From Bacteroidota bacterium (GTDB lineage Bacteria > Bacteroidota > Bacteroidia > Chitinophagales > Chitinophagaceae): a stretch of DNA of 64,000 nt. The notes under the pieces were generated by a model. It did not search any database and was not told where the DNA came from. It saw only the letters and a list, made by a program, of their open reading frames with translations. The DNA is taken from assembly GCA_023423405.1 (NCBI GenBank), contig JAFAFR010000043.1, positions 620,001-684,000 on the forward strand. Reading direction: 5' to 3'. The translations under genes and the position numbers were made by a program. Position 1 is the first letter of the stretch; each line of letters opens with the position of its first letter. This document shows, in pieces, positions 43,200-52,334 of the stretch.

Positions 43200-46100
43200 T
43201 ACGATGCTATTTTTACCCCAGATACATGGATCTTACGCAAGTAAGCCTCTACCTGTATCAGTAGGGATGTGTTATTGGCGATCATGTTCAACGTATTAAG
43301 CTGGCTCTTAGCAATGGCGAGCTGCTCGAATGCCGTTATACGCAAACCGCCGAATTGACCGGCCAGCAGTTCTGCCTGCTGCTGGGTCATGCCTTTTATG
43401 GCACCTGTAAGGCTATTATCTTCATCACCGGCAATTTTTTTGGCAAACACCTCCAAACCGCGTCTGGCGCTTTCTTCATTGGCCTGCTGCATGGCGGCAT
43501 TAAATTCCTCTATGAGCGACGGTGCTTGCTCAAAAAAAGCGGCAATATCATCAACCCAGCTCTGGTCACCACCAAAATCGAAACTCGCCTCCATTCGTTT
43601 TTGCAGTTCATCGAACTGCTTTGCGAACACTTGGTTAAATAGCAGGTTAGACAGAATGTTTTCCAGCACCTTGTTTACGCTATCACCAAAAGCTTCCGCA
43701 GAATCAGTTCCGTCTTTGAATGCGGCCACCAAGCTATTGCGCAAATCATCACCCAGAGATCCGGCCAATTCTTCCACCACACCTTTTATCTGCTCCCGGG
43801 CTTCTTTTACCTTCTCATTCCAATCCATAATGTTCTCCAATATCGCACGCGATTTATCGTCGACCAGATTGGCAGAAATTAAACTTTTCGCCAATTCCTC
43901 GTTAAACGCTTCTGTTCCATCTATAGATTTCTGTATCAGTTCGGGATACTCATTTAAAAGGCTCCCCCATATTTCCTTTTTCTTCTTCCCTCCCAACAAG
44001 CCAACTACACCACCGACGATGCCCCCTACTACCGCGCCGATTGCAGTTCCTATAACCGGAATTACCGATCCAATGGCGGCACCCGCAGTTACGCCTGACA
44101 ATACGCCCTGCCCAACATTCCCCCAATCAACTGCGTTACGCTGCCCCAACTTTACCTGCGCGTCGTTCAATTCTGCTAGCGCTTCCTGGTATTTCGTTTG
44201 GGCATCAGCCGCCGCCTTTATTCCATCCAGCATTCTGGATTCGTAGTCATTTACAAATACATTTGCTTGTAGTTCGCCCTGCAGCCTAATCTGATCATTT
44301 AAAGCAAGATTGTATTCCCTCTGCAGTTGTATTACAGATGCGTAAAAGGCCTCTACCTCAGCTTTTCTCTGCTTCGCTGAGTTGGCTACAATGGTTACAA
44401 GAGTAACTAATGCTGTCGCCCCTGCTTGTATCTTATTAAGACTGGTTTGGGTTGCATCATCGGTTTTTTTTAACGCTAATTGGAGATTATTCAGTTGACT
44501 AACCATCCCTGAAATAGCAGCTCCGGCATCTGTCAGAAAACTGCTTCCGAATGAGTCCCCTAACTCGGAAAAAATCTGACTCAGTCCCTCACCTACAATT
44601 CGAAGCCTACCAAAGGTTTTGTCCAAAGTACCATTAAGGCTTTCTGCACTGGCAATCCCCCTTTCCAGACCGGCCAGCATCTCAGGGGTAAGTATTGTTT
44701 TGCTCCCGTCCTTTTCAATAATATACCCCTCTTTTGCAAATTTCTTGAGTAGTTTCAACCGCTCCGCCAGCTGTTCCTTGGTATACTTTATGAGGTCAGC
44801 GTTCAGAACTTTATACAATTCGCTTTGTCGGGCCAGATCATTTTCAAGCGCCGTTAATTCTTCCTTGCGCTGTACTTCCAGCATCTGTTTTTTCTCCTGG
44901 CGGATTTTAGGGTCCAGGTTTGTCTGCGCTGCAAGTATTGCTTCCAGCTCATTGTACCTTTTGTTTATCGCTGCCTTTTGGTCATTGTACGAAATAGTTG
45001 CTTCCAGCATGCGCTTATAGGCGGCCAGTTGATTCTGCACGCCACGTTCACGGGCGCGGCCCTGCTCGTCTTCAATTTCTTTTTCCAACGCCACTACCTT
45101 CATACGCTGTTCGAGATTCAAAAAGCCTTCCGGGGTGGTGTCTTTTGCAATGGTTTCCCTTTGCTGCGTCAAAAATTCCAAATAGGTTGCTGCTCCGGCC
45201 ATCTGCGCTGCATAAAGCTCATCCGCTTTTTGCTTGCCGTATTCCGTTTTTGCGTCTTCGTAGGCTTCGAAAAGTTTCTGCTGATCGCTGAGCGACTTCG
45301 CATATAAGCCAGCGTTGTTTTTGTATGTTTGGTTTTGTACTTCTTCGGCGCGAGCAGCTTCCAGCCTTGCGATTTCATCCGCGCCTATAGCAGTTACTTT
45401 TTTATTGGGATTGGAGGCGTTGAATTTTTCCGCTTTCTCGTTGTACGCTTGTATTTTCCTAATAGCCGTATCGTAGCGCTCGTTTATTTTGTCTATCGCA
45501 CTGGCCTCCTTTAAAAGACCGCTCTGATCTGCATCTCTCCTAAGGTTATTAATTTGTTCCAAAAGCCCTTTACGCGCGTTCAACAGCGCGTTGATCTCGC
45601 TTTCATGGCTTTTTTCCTTTTTCTTCTTCTCTTTCTCGTTGTCTATGGGGTCAAATGTAATCTTCGCTTCTGCAGCTAATTTTGCAGCTTGTTCCAGTGT
45701 TTCCTGGCCAACTTTTAATAGTGTTTTACTGTTTTTTTCTGCCAGTTCTTTCGCTTTTGCCGCGCCTTCTTCCTGAGCTTTTAAAATTACTCCCGCACCC
45801 GTACCGTAGACGCCAGTAAAATTTATAAAAGCTTCTTTCGCCTTATCCCACCATGTGGTATGGTCTTCGTTTTGCGCCGTAAGGGCTTTTGCTGTTTCAT
45901 CTGCCGCTTTTGCGAACAGCGCCTGCGCCTGTGCTTTAAGTGCAGTGATTTTAATAAAGGTGGGTGCTTTTTCAGCGTATAACCTCTCTGCTTCGGTCAG
46001 GTTTTTTGCTTTTCCGAAGCTATCTCCCAGGTTGTTGTTGTATTTTTTCAACGCCTCCTCCTTAGAGATAACGCCCGCGCGTGCAAGGTCAAAGGCAACC

Positions 46101-47452
46101 TTCACATCATTGGTCTTCTTCACCGCTTCCGTGGCACCCTTGGCGAAATCATCAACTGTATCGTTCAAAGCTTCCTGCTGGCTTATAGCTTTCGCCGTAG
46201 AATCCCGCAACAGCAGGTAGGCAGACGCCAACGCTGTAATAGCTACCAAGATGGCACCTGCAGGATTGGCCAGCATAGCGGCAGTAAGGCCTCGTGTGGC
46301 AGTGGCAGCGCCTGTGGTAGCGGCGGCCTGTGCGCCCAAAGCAACAGTAGACGCGCCGGCGGCTGCCGTTTCCGCTATTGTAGCCGCCGTTTCCTTTTTC
46401 CGCATGAGCCCGAGCAGGTACACGTTCAGTGCTCCATTCTTCTGCAGGACGTTGGACACCTCCTGTACCCCATTGAGCAACGCCAGTGCCGTGGTGGCGC
46501 TCTTTATAACTTCGTCGGCCGCTTCCGTATTGTCGGTGAACATGCCAACCACCCCAGTAGCCGCCGTAAAACCGCCTACCAGTCCACGCAGACCACTGGC
46601 AAAAGCTTCCACGCCTGCAGTACTGTTGGCTGCCTGTTCCAAGCTGACCTTTACCGACGACATGGCTTCCTTAAGTTCCGCTGCCTGCTTGCGCCAGGTG
46701 TCGAACATCGGAGACTCAGGATTTTCCAGCATTTGCCGGGTCAACTGCGCCAGCTTCTGTCGCATGGATTCTACTTCCTGTCCTGCCTTGGTTACCTTGG
46801 TAGGATCCAGACCCGCCAGTTCAGTTTTCAATGCGCGGATCTGACTGGCCATTTCCTGACCGCTACCAGCTTTACGCTGCTCGTCGTTCAGTTTTTCATA
46901 GGTCTTTATAAGTTCAGCCAATGCTGCTTTTTTTCCCGCAATACTGTCTGCCGCAGGTGTGTCCGCCGGCGCATTCTGATTCGCGCGACTTTGATCGTAT
47001 TCCTTCTGCGCTTCCGCCAGGGCTTTGGTTTGATCGGTAATTACTTTAGTAGCACCAATGATCTGGGCAGAGGTTGTTTTGTATTCTTCCTGCGTAATCT
47101 TTCCCTGTGCGTAAGCCCTTGTGAGCGCGTCCTGCGCCTCGGCCACTTCGGCCAGTTTGGTTTCGAGCTCTACCAGGTCAACGATAAAATTACGGGTAGG
47201 CTCGTCCAGACCTTCGAATATTTTTCGCAGCCCGTCGAGCATCTGCGTGTCGATGAGGTCCGATATTTTAATCGGGTTTACCTTTACATCGTTCAACGCT
47301 TTCTCGGTTTCTTTGGCAGAAGCTTGCGCAGCCTTCGCCATATCTTCAAAACCTTTCTCGATCACCTTTTGCGCCATCTCGAAGACGTCAGTATTAATTG
47401 AGGCGTCCCATGCGAGAGGTGCCCCATCAGCGCCCGAAATTCTAACTGCCAT
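43199..47452 (-). CDS. Tail tape measure protein
   Basis: 1417 residues, by far the longest phage gene, mostly alpha-helical and rich in Ala, Lys and Glu. It has hydrophobic segments around residues 380-420 (AAMLANPAGAILVAITALAS in part) and 1190-1230 (GVTAGAAIGSVIPVIGTAIG; VVGGIVGGVVGLLGGKKKKE). These suit a protein that threads the tail and forms a channel on injection. At about 0.15 nm per residue the tail would be near 200 nm. There is no lysozyme domain that I can see. Its start is 72 bp after the GT frame. Confidence 0.92.
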   Translation of the reverse strand: MAVRISGADGAPLAWDASINTDVFEMAQKVIEKGFEDMAKAAQASAKETEKALNDVKVNPIKISDLIDTQMLDGLRKIFEGLDEPTRNFIVDLVELETKLAEVAEAQDALTRAYAQGKITQEEYKTTSAQIIGATKVITDQTKALAEAQKEYDQSRANQNAPADTPAADSIAGKKAALAELIKTYEKLNDEQRKAGSGQEMASQIRALKTELAGLDPTKVTKAGQEVESMRQKLAQLTRQMLENPESPMFDTWRKQAAELKEAMSSVKVSLEQAANSTAGVEAFASGLRGLVGGFTAATGVVGMFTDNTEAADEVIKSATTALALLNGVQEVSNVLQKNGALNVYLLGLMRKKETAATIAETAAAGASTVALGAQAAATTGAATATRGLTAAMLANPAGAILVAITALASAYLLLRDSTAKAISQQEALNDTVDDFAKGATEAVKKTNDVKVAFDLARAGVISKEEALKKYNNNLGDSFGKAKNLTEAERLYAEKAPTFIKITALKAQAQALFAKAADETAKALTAQNEDHTTWWDKAKEAFINFTGVYGTGAGVILKAQEEGAAKAKELAEKNSKTLLKVGQETLEQAAKLAAEAKITFDPIDNEKEKKKKEKSHESEINALLNARKGLLEQINNLRRDADQSGLLKEASAIDKINERYDTAIRKIQAYNEKAEKFNASNPNKKVTAIGADEIARLEAARAEEVQNQTYKNNAGLYAKSLSDQQKLFEAYEDAKTEYGKQKADELYAAQMAGAATYLEFLTQQRETIAKDTTPEGFLNLEQRMKVVALEKEIEDEQGRARERGVQNQLAAYKRMLEATISYNDQKAAINKRYNELEAILAAQTNLDPKIRQEKKQMLEVQRKEELTALENDLARQSELYKVLNADLIKYTKEQLAERLKLLKKFAKEGYIIEKDGSKTILTPEMLAGLERGIASAESLNGTLDKTFGRLRIVGEGLSQIFSELGDSFGSSFLTDAGAAISGMVSQLNNLQLALKKTDDATQTSLNKIQAGATALVTLVTIVANSAKQRKAEVEAFYASVIQLQREYNLALNDQIRLQGELQANVFVNDYESRMLDGIKAAADAQTKYQEALAELNDAQVKLGQRNAVDWGNVGQGVLSGVTAGAAIGSVIPVIGTAIGAVVGGIVGGVVGLLGGKKKKEIWGSLLNEYPELIQKSIDGTEAFNEELAKSLISANLVDDKSRAILENIMDWNEKVKEAREQIKGVVEELAGSLGDDLRNSLVAAFKDGTDSAEAFGDSVNKVLENILSNLLFNQVFAKQFDELQKRMEASFDFGGDQSWVDDIAAFFEQAPSLIEEFNAAMQQANEESARRGLEVFAKKIAGDEDNSLTGAIKGMTQQQAELLAGQFGGLRITAFEQLAIAKSQLNTLNMIANNTSLLIQVEAYLRKIHVSGVKIAS

Positions 47453-47524
47453 GGCTTCGGTTTTGGTAAAAGTCAGTACCTGTGTAACGGTAGTCCTCCA
47501 TAAGGTTTAACATCAGACTTTTTG

Positions 47525-47806
47525 TTATGAATTATTGATAAATGCTGCTAATTCATCGGGAGATTCTATTTCCACGGCTTCCGCCTCCTCGTTTTCTTTC
47601 TTCGCCGAATACCGGGGTACTGTGGCAAGTAGCATATTCAAATTGGTATAACTTACCCCCCACAAAACGAAGTCCCAGGAGAACCGGAAGTATTTAATCA
47701 CCCCGCCAATGGTTGCCCAGGGGCTATTATCTCCCCCGTTCTCGGGCTCGTCCGCTACGCATTTGTCGCACCGGCAGTTGGTTTCGCCAGTATGTTCGCA
47801 CTTTTT
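47525..47806 (-). CDS. Tail assembly chaperone T domain, made as GT by -1 frameshift
   Basis: About 93 residues with no plausible independent start, in the -1 frame relative to the G protein that precedes it. It would be joined to G at the AAAAA run (47802-47806) to give a long GT form, as in many siphophages, where GT recruits tape measure and tube proteins. The T part begins KCEHTGETNCRCDKCVADEP, a compact four-Cys cluster that could bind zinc, and ends in an acidic tail (ENEEAEAVEIESPDELAAFI). Confidence 0.72.
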   Translation of the reverse strand, partial: KKCEHTGETNCRCDKCVADEPENGGDNSPWATIGGVIKYFRFSWDFVLWGVSYTNLNMLLATVPRYSAKKENEEAEAVEIESPDELAAFINNS

Positions 47807-48246
47807 ATGGAGACGATAGAAGTCATAAAAGACAGCATATCCATTTTGGAGATCACCAGCGCCACAGCTTGTTTCAGGTCCGCTGCTGTGAAATTTTCCC
47901 GCATGCAAGTCAGTAGCCACTCCGGAGGATCACTCTTTCTGTTGTGGATGCCCTGGGCCACACACATGAGAAGGCGTTCGCTGTCTGCAGCTACAGCTTT
48001 TAAACCCGACTCGACAAAGTTGCCAGTATCCAGGTATTTCGTCTCCATGTCAAGCAGCAACGGTGCGATTTTAATGAGAGACCCGTAAGTAATACCGGTA
48101 ATCTCGAACACTCGCTTTTTCTTCTTAAGGCCTATCCTTTGCAGCCATTCATGCAATCTGTTTTGTGGGCGAATGTCGATCTCTAAAACAACCGGTTTAT
48201 CTGTCAAGACCTCAGCGGCTGCACTTAATACCTGGTTTGGTTCCAT
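47755..48246 (-). CDS. Tail assembly chaperone G
   Basis: 163 residues, mostly helical: LEIDIRPQNRLHEWLQRIGL, ITYGSLIKIAPLLLDMETKY, LLTCMRENFTAADLKQAVAL. It lies between the tail tube and tape measure genes and overlaps a -1 frame open to 47525. That position and overlap identify it as the short form of the tail chaperone pair, even though the sequence itself is not conserved enough to name. An intrinsic terminator separates it from the tail tube gene, probably reducing its level. Confidence 0.75.
   Translation of the reverse strand: MEPNQVLSAAAEVLTDKPVVLEIDIRPQNRLHEWLQRIGLKKKKRVFEITGITYGSLIKIAPLLLDMETKYLDTGNFVESGLKAVAADSERLLMCVAQGIHNRKSDPPEWLLTCMRENFTAADLKQAVALVISKMDMLSFMTSIVSIKSANILAKPTAGATNA
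47802..47806 (-). promoter_or_regulatory. Probable -1 ribosomal frameshift site
   Basis: On the minus strand the zero frame reads ATA-AAA-AGT and the -1 frame CAT-AAA-AAG. A lysyl-tRNA on AAA can slip back one base within five A and re-pair perfectly. It lies 16-17 codons before the G stop, the usual arrangement for G/GT. Confidence 0.65.
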
Positions 48247-48264
48247 GGCTTTATGGGTTATATT

Positions 48265-48296
48265 AAAAAGCCCCGTTCTGAACAGGGCTTTCTTTT
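48265..48296 (-). terminator. Terminator between tail tube and chaperone genes
   Basis: The minus strand reads AAAGCCCTGTTC, AG, then AACGGGGCTTT and T-rich sequence; the arms pair with one mismatch. It follows the tail tube stop and precedes the G start, so it would give high tube and low chaperone and tape-measure transcript. Confidence 0.8.
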
Positions 48297-48316
48297 AAAA
48301 TGCTTAAACTTGATTC

Positions 48317-49081
48317 TTATGCGGCATTCACCAGCACCATGCGTGCAATGCCTGCTTTTGTCGGCTGCAGCACAGTCGCAACAATGTCAATTTGCGAAAG
48401 CGCATCCTTGCGGAACTGCATAGACAGTTTACATGTGATCTTGGCGCGGGGGATTTCGAGAAACCCACCCTGCTTCCATTCCACACGAAGTGACTGTTCA
48501 ATCTCCGGCACGGCGTCCGGCGCCAGCCATTTATCCCCCACAGGGCCAACCTCCGTAACGGCTACCTGGAAGCCCGAGCCAGAGCCGCCCAGGTTTGAGT
48601 TGACAGCACTCAGAGGCGTGCCAGACGCATACCCGCTGCCAGCTTTGCTGATCTGTACGGAGGTTACGACGCCGCCAGCAACAACAATGTTGGCTTTGGC
48701 ACCTGAACCGGCACCACCGGTCAAGGGCACATCCCAGTATGAGCCGGATACGTAGCCGGAACCAGGTGTAATCGTGCCCAGCGTTTTGAGACCGCCGGCC
48801 ACACCCACAACCTTGGTTCCGCCAAAAAGCCGTACCAGGGTATCTGCAGAGTTGTCATAGCTTGACCAGTTAACCGTGATCTTATCAGCATCGGTTTTGA
48901 TGCTCATGATAGGGCTGCTGCTTTCCTCGATGGTGAAATCCTGCAACGTGGCTTCTGTGGTTTCCATTTGTGCGGTACCGGTAACAGTATCACCGATTTG
49001 CACCAGAGAAGTACCCATATCGCCATCACCTGCGATCTCACCCAATTTCATGGAGACAAGGCCCAATTTATACTTACCCAT
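48317..49081 (-). CDS. Major tail tube protein with an inserted GSGY-repeat domain
   Basis: 254 residues. Position (before the chaperones) and the beta-rich ends (TEATLQDFTIEESSSPIMSI; VEWKQGGFLEIPRAKITCKL in part; FRKDALSQIDIVATVLQPTK) identify a tail tube subunit. Residues ~100-177 interrupt this with a Gly-rich repeat of the type often decorating phage surfaces: ITPGSGYVSGSYWDVPLTGG and ISKAGSGYASGTPLSAVNSN. The insert probably projects from the tube and could bind the cell surface; this is inference. Confidence 0.75.
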   Translation of the reverse strand: MGKYKLGLVSMKLGEIAGDGDMGTSLVQIGDTVTGTAQMETTEATLQDFTIEESSSPIMSIKTDADKITVNWSSYDNSADTLVRLFGGTKVVGVAGGLKTLGTITPGSGYVSGSYWDVPLTGGAGSGAKANIVVAGGVVTSVQISKAGSGYASGTPLSAVNSNLGGSGSGFQVAVTEVGPVGDKWLAPDAVPEIEQSLRVEWKQGGFLEIPRAKITCKLSMQFRKDALSQIDIVATVLQPTKAGIARMVLVNAA

Positions 49082-49093
49082 GTCCTTAAATTT

Positions 49094-49504
49094 TTATAGG
49101 TTGATGTTGTAAAAGTTTACCCGAATGTTTACGTAGTGTTCGTTGATCTCCCGATCCGCGAACATGTGCTGTTGTTGAACCTCGTAACTGTATTTATCTG
49201 TGTACCCTTCCAGTTTTGATATGACTAATTCTGTAACCAATCGCAATGTTGCAAAGTCGGCCTGAGTGTTATCCTGCACACCACCATGCGAAAAAACAAG
49301 ATTAGGCGCATGTACGTTGACGTTAGCTACAGCCGTTTGCAATTGCAGGTTATTCACTGGCAAGCAGCCAACCGTTATGTCAACTTTTCTGGAATCCAGA
49401 GGCCTATTCAGTTTATATACGTCGCCGGATATAGCAGCCTTCACCTCTGGCGCGTCCAGTGCCTGGTAAAGAATCTGTTCTATGTCCATTGTCGTAAGCA
49501 TCAC
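49094..49504 (-). CDS. Tail terminator/completion-type protein
   Basis: 136 residues: IEQILYQALDAPEVKAAISG, VYKLNRPLDSRKVDITVGCL, VTELVISKLEGYTDKYSYEV. A small alpha/beta protein directly upstream of the tail tube gene in the transcript is where the tail terminator lies in siphophages. It overlaps the HK97-gp10-like gene by 4 bp. Assignment is by position and general look. Confidence 0.62.
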   Translation of the reverse strand: MMLTTMDIEQILYQALDAPEVKAAISGDVYKLNRPLDSRKVDITVGCLPVNNLQLQTAVANVNVHAPNLVFSHGGVQDNTQADFATLRLVTELVISKLEGYTDKYSYEVQQQHMFADREINEHYVNIRVNFYNINL

Positions 49505-49941
49505 TTCATCAGGTCTATTTTTCCCCTCATTCTGTTGATCGCCTCTTTCAACTCATTTTCAGCAAGGAGGGATGATGCAGTTATCACGTCGAAATTTTTA
49601 CTCTCAACGTAGGCGGCATATTCCATTCCGGCTACTACGATCAAAACCAAACCCCGGGGAAATAGCAAAGCGTGTTCACTGATTACTTTCTTTGCGGCAT
49701 CCCCGCCGGTATTATTGTTAGCCTGTTCGTAAACCGGGTTGCCATTTTTGAAAATGGTATACCCAATCGAATTCCGCAGGTTACCGGTCCGGTCCGTGAA
49801 ATTTGCTCGTTCCCGGGCATTTTTTACAAAGCGCTCACCGACGTATTTCAACCGGTTGAGTACGGCCAGTTCAATCCGTTCAATTCGTTCAGCTACCTGT
49901 CGTTTTAGGTCCTCCTTGTTGAATTTTTGATTGAACTTCAT
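49501..49941 (-). CDS. HK97 gp10-like neck protein
   Basis: 146 residues. The family pattern is clear: a helical start (RIELAVLNRLKYVGERFVKN), FTDRTGNLRNSIGYTIF, and VVAGMEYAAYVESKNFDVIT. HK97 gp10-type proteins sit at the head-tail neck or act in tail completion. It overlaps both neighbours, a tightly packed connector block. Confidence 0.82.
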   Translation of the reverse strand: MKFNQKFNKEDLKRQVAERIERIELAVLNRLKYVGERFVKNARERANFTDRTGNLRNSIGYTIFKNGNPVYEQANNNTGGDAAKKVISEHALLFPRGLVLIVVAGMEYAAYVESKNFDVITASSLLAENELKEAINRMRGKIDLMK

Positions 49942-50273
49942 AGCCAGATTCTCACGTGCATTTGCCCGATGGAAACCCTCTTAACCGTATCAATCGCGAA
50001 TACTTCGCCCTGGGCGTTCATCAGCTCAACGGCGGTTCCCGCCGGCGGTATCTCACTTTGGTTCTCGCAATACACCACCCACGTATAGTCCACTCGCGCG
50101 CTATTCGCCCCCCGCTTCAAATAATCTGCGCCAGCAGGCTCTGCGCCAGCAGGCTCTGCGCGGCATGTCAACTCAACGTGTACCGGCTCACCGGGAATCA
50201 AATCCCCTTTCATGTCTTTAAAAGCTGGACCGCTAACTGTGAATATTGCCGTATGCGGAAAGCGTTCTACCAC
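49938..50273 (-). CDS. Head closure-type connector protein
   Basis: 111 residues, beta-rich: FPHTAIFTVSGPAFKDMKGD, YTWVVYCENQSEIPPAGTAV, TVKRVSIGQMHVRIWL. Small beta-barrel proteins at this position are head-closure (stopper) proteins. Residues ~39-49 contain a duplicated AEPAG unit, matching a short tandem repeat in the DNA (about 50140-50165). Confidence 0.6.
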   Translation of the reverse strand: MVERFPHTAIFTVSGPAFKDMKGDLIPGEPVHVELTCRAEPAGAEPAGADYLKRGANSARVDYTWVVYCENQSEIPPAGTAVELMNAQGEVFAIDTVKRVSIGQMHVRIWL

Positions 50274-50602
50274 CGGTTTGCAGATTTAACTTTCGGTAGC
50301 AGGTTTACCGGATTCACACCCTCTCCGCCTAAAGCACCAGCCAGATTATTTTCAAGCCAGGCTATTCGGTTTGTCAAGGCATCCTTATCGATGTCGTACG
50401 AAAAACCGCCTTCTTCTTCACCACTTACGACTACTGAACGCAATACATTAACCGTAGCCTGGTCAATCCTCTGGCGCACGTCCTCAGATCCGGTGTAGAG
50501 ATCACCGGCTGGCAGCCTCACATCCAGCAAAGCTTTCTCCAGGGTAAGGGCATCCATGCCTGGGATTTGAACGGCAACGGTTAATGCTTGCAGTATTGTC
50601 AT
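50267..50602 (-). CDS. Head-tail adaptor-type protein
   Basis: 111 residues, helical: ALTVAVQIPGMDALTLEKAL, VRQRIDQATVNVLRSVVVSG, LTNRIAWLENNLAGAL. The position between major capsid and closure proteins and the helical content fit the adaptor that docks under the portal. It overlaps the closure gene by 7 bp. No firm family match. Confidence 0.6.
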   Translation of the reverse strand: MTILQALTVAVQIPGMDALTLEKALLDVRLPAGDLYTGSEDVRQRIDQATVNVLRSVVVSGEEEGGFSYDIDKDALTNRIAWLENNLAGALGGEGVNPVNLLPKVKSANRW

Positions 50603-50614
50603 ATCAAAGAGCTG

Positions 50615-51703
50615 TTACGGAGTTGTATCCAGCAGGTAGATACCATCTATGGCTTCGAGACCGGGGAAGGCGTTAAATTCTGCTTTCGTGTACTCCCCAA
50701 AAGGTTCGTTCTGCTTCCACTTCGAAATCAGTGCGCGCTTAAACGTGGCATAAGACACCTGAGACACCGGCTGCAACTGTTCGATGGCCACCGCGTTGTG
50801 GATAACGCCCAACTTACCGTCCGGTATAAACGACACGTTGTCAGCCGCGAACGGACGAACCGGAGTGATTACTCCGTCTTTCTCCACACCGATAACCGCG
50901 TCCACGATCTCAATCACCGGCAACAGGTTGGCCTGCAGGTATTCGTTGACCTGGTCCAATGTGGGGGTGATCTGATCTTTGCTGTTGATGCGCAAGAATC
51001 CGGAAATCATGTTACGGGTTTCCGTGGCCGCTGCCAGTTTGATGAACAGCGCACGCGGCATCAACATTTTTGCGAACGCTTTACCAGCATCTTGGCCAGC
51101 GGTCACTACGTTCACGATGTCCGTGATAGGTGTTGCTGTGGCTGATGTCGCCCAGTTTACAGCCGCCGTCTTCTTGTTGGCTGCCGGCATCAGCAGGTCG
51201 ATGGCGGTTGGCGCTACGATACCATCCGGGTTATTGTCGGCGGTGATGGTGATCTGACCGGTTGAAAGGGCCTCTAACACCATCAGGTCTATTTTCTTCC
51301 CAACGCTATCGCCTACGCGCCTCACGTCGCCGAACATAAGATCCAACAGCATGGCTTTTTTTGTCTCATCCGAGACAGTCAACGCCTGCATGTTGAGGTA
51401 ATTCCGGTAGTCAGTTTCGCTCATCTTAATCATTTCCTTGATGGCGGGAACTTCCCCGGTAAGCTTTTCCAACCCAGGCCGGCTACGCATCGGCGTACGG
51501 CCGTCACGATCAACGATAGACGCGGCTGCTTCGATCCGGGAACGGCCGATAGCGGTCACATACGAGAGAGAAGAAGTCGGGATGCCGAAATCGAAATATT
51601 TTTCAAACCAGGTAGGTGCGAACTTGTCAGCGGACTTATCCACCATTACCTGCAGCTTGCCGGCATAAGCACCGAAAATGCTTTTAATTTTTTCTGCTGC
51701 CAT
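50615..51703 (-). CDS. Major capsid protein (HK97 fold, lambda gpE-like)
   Basis: 362 residues. The pattern fits lambda gpE-type capsid proteins: an N-terminal arm (FAPTWFEKYFDFGIPTSSLS), an E-loop region with many charged residues (DRDGRTPMRSRPGLEKLTGE), a spine-helix section (LLDLMFGDVRRVGDSVGKKI), and a P/A-domain end with VNEYLQANLLPVIEIVDAVI and FIPDGKLGVIHNAVAIEQLQ. It lies between the decoration and adaptor genes, as expected. Confidence 0.85.
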   Translation of the reverse strand: MAAEKIKSIFGAYAGKLQVMVDKSADKFAPTWFEKYFDFGIPTSSLSYVTAIGRSRIEAAASIVDRDGRTPMRSRPGLEKLTGEVPAIKEMIKMSETDYRNYLNMQALTVSDETKKAMLLDLMFGDVRRVGDSVGKKIDLMVLEALSTGQITITADNNPDGIVAPTAIDLLMPAANKKTAAVNWATSATATPITDIVNVVTAGQDAGKAFAKMLMPRALFIKLAAATETRNMISGFLRINSKDQITPTLDQVNEYLQANLLPVIEIVDAVIGVEKDGVITPVRPFAADNVSFIPDGKLGVIHNAVAIEQLQPVSQVSYATFKRALISKWKQNEPFGEYTKAEFNAFPGLEAIDGIYLLDTTP

Positions 51704-51726
51704 ATACTTTTAGTTGTGCAGGTTGA

Positions 51727-52314
51727 TTAATAAGAGTTGCTGAAAAGGATGGTCGGTAACAGCGATTGCAGGTTGGGGCTGTTTACCGGTGCCCGGCGCT
51801 GGTAAATAGTGCCCCGGATCACAACCGACAGGCTTTCATTGACGCCTATGTTGGTTTCTTCGTACAGCAGCCCTTTCGGCGTTGCAATAAAGGCACCTGC
51901 AGAAGCACCGGAAGCGGCCGATTGAAACAAGGCATCACCTGCGGACAGGTTAACACCCAAGGTTGTACCCAATGTAATCGCGTCGTAAGCGGCATTGCTT
52001 TTATCTATACCAGTGATGGCATAAGAAGCGCTACCGACGGAACGGGCGAGGAACTCACCTGTAACCAGGTTATGCCCTTTTTCCACTTGATAAACGGTTG
52101 CTACGTTGGTTGCAGAAGCGTACAACTTGGCCATCTTCACCGGCTTTGCCAATCGGGTAGCTTCATTAAAGCTGATCGGTGTACCGGCTAAGATTTTTTC
52201 ACCAGCCGTCAGGCTAGTGGTGTCCAGTGTAAAACCTCCCAACGCGTTTTCGAGCACGTTGATCCAAATGGGGATACCTCCTGATACGGTTTCTTTCTTT
52301 GTAACTAATCCCAT
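51727..52314 (-). CDS. Capsid decoration/head stabilising protein
   Basis: 195 residues, beta-rich with few charges: GIPIWINVLENALGGFTLDT, YQVEKGHNLVTGEFLARSVG, VNESLSVVIRGTIYQRRAPV. It lies 24 bp ahead of the major capsid gene, where head decoration proteins are encoded. Identification is by position and composition. Confidence 0.65.
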   Translation of the reverse strand: MGLVTKKETVSGGIPIWINVLENALGGFTLDTTSLTAGEKILAGTPISFNEATRLAKPVKMAKLYASATNVATVYQVEKGHNLVTGEFLARSVGSASYAITGIDKSNAAYDAITLGTTLGVNLSAGDALFQSAASGASAGAFIATPKGLLYEETNIGVNESLSVVIRGTIYQRRAPVNSPNLQSLLPTILFSNSY

Positions 52315-52334
52315 TGTTGGAGTTTTTTAATAGT

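Noticed and set aside
50140..50165. Short tandem repeat in the head closure gene as a phase-variable tract
   Set aside because: Only two copies of a 15-bp in-frame unit (AEPAG); it lengthens the protein without frame change, so phase variation is unlikely.
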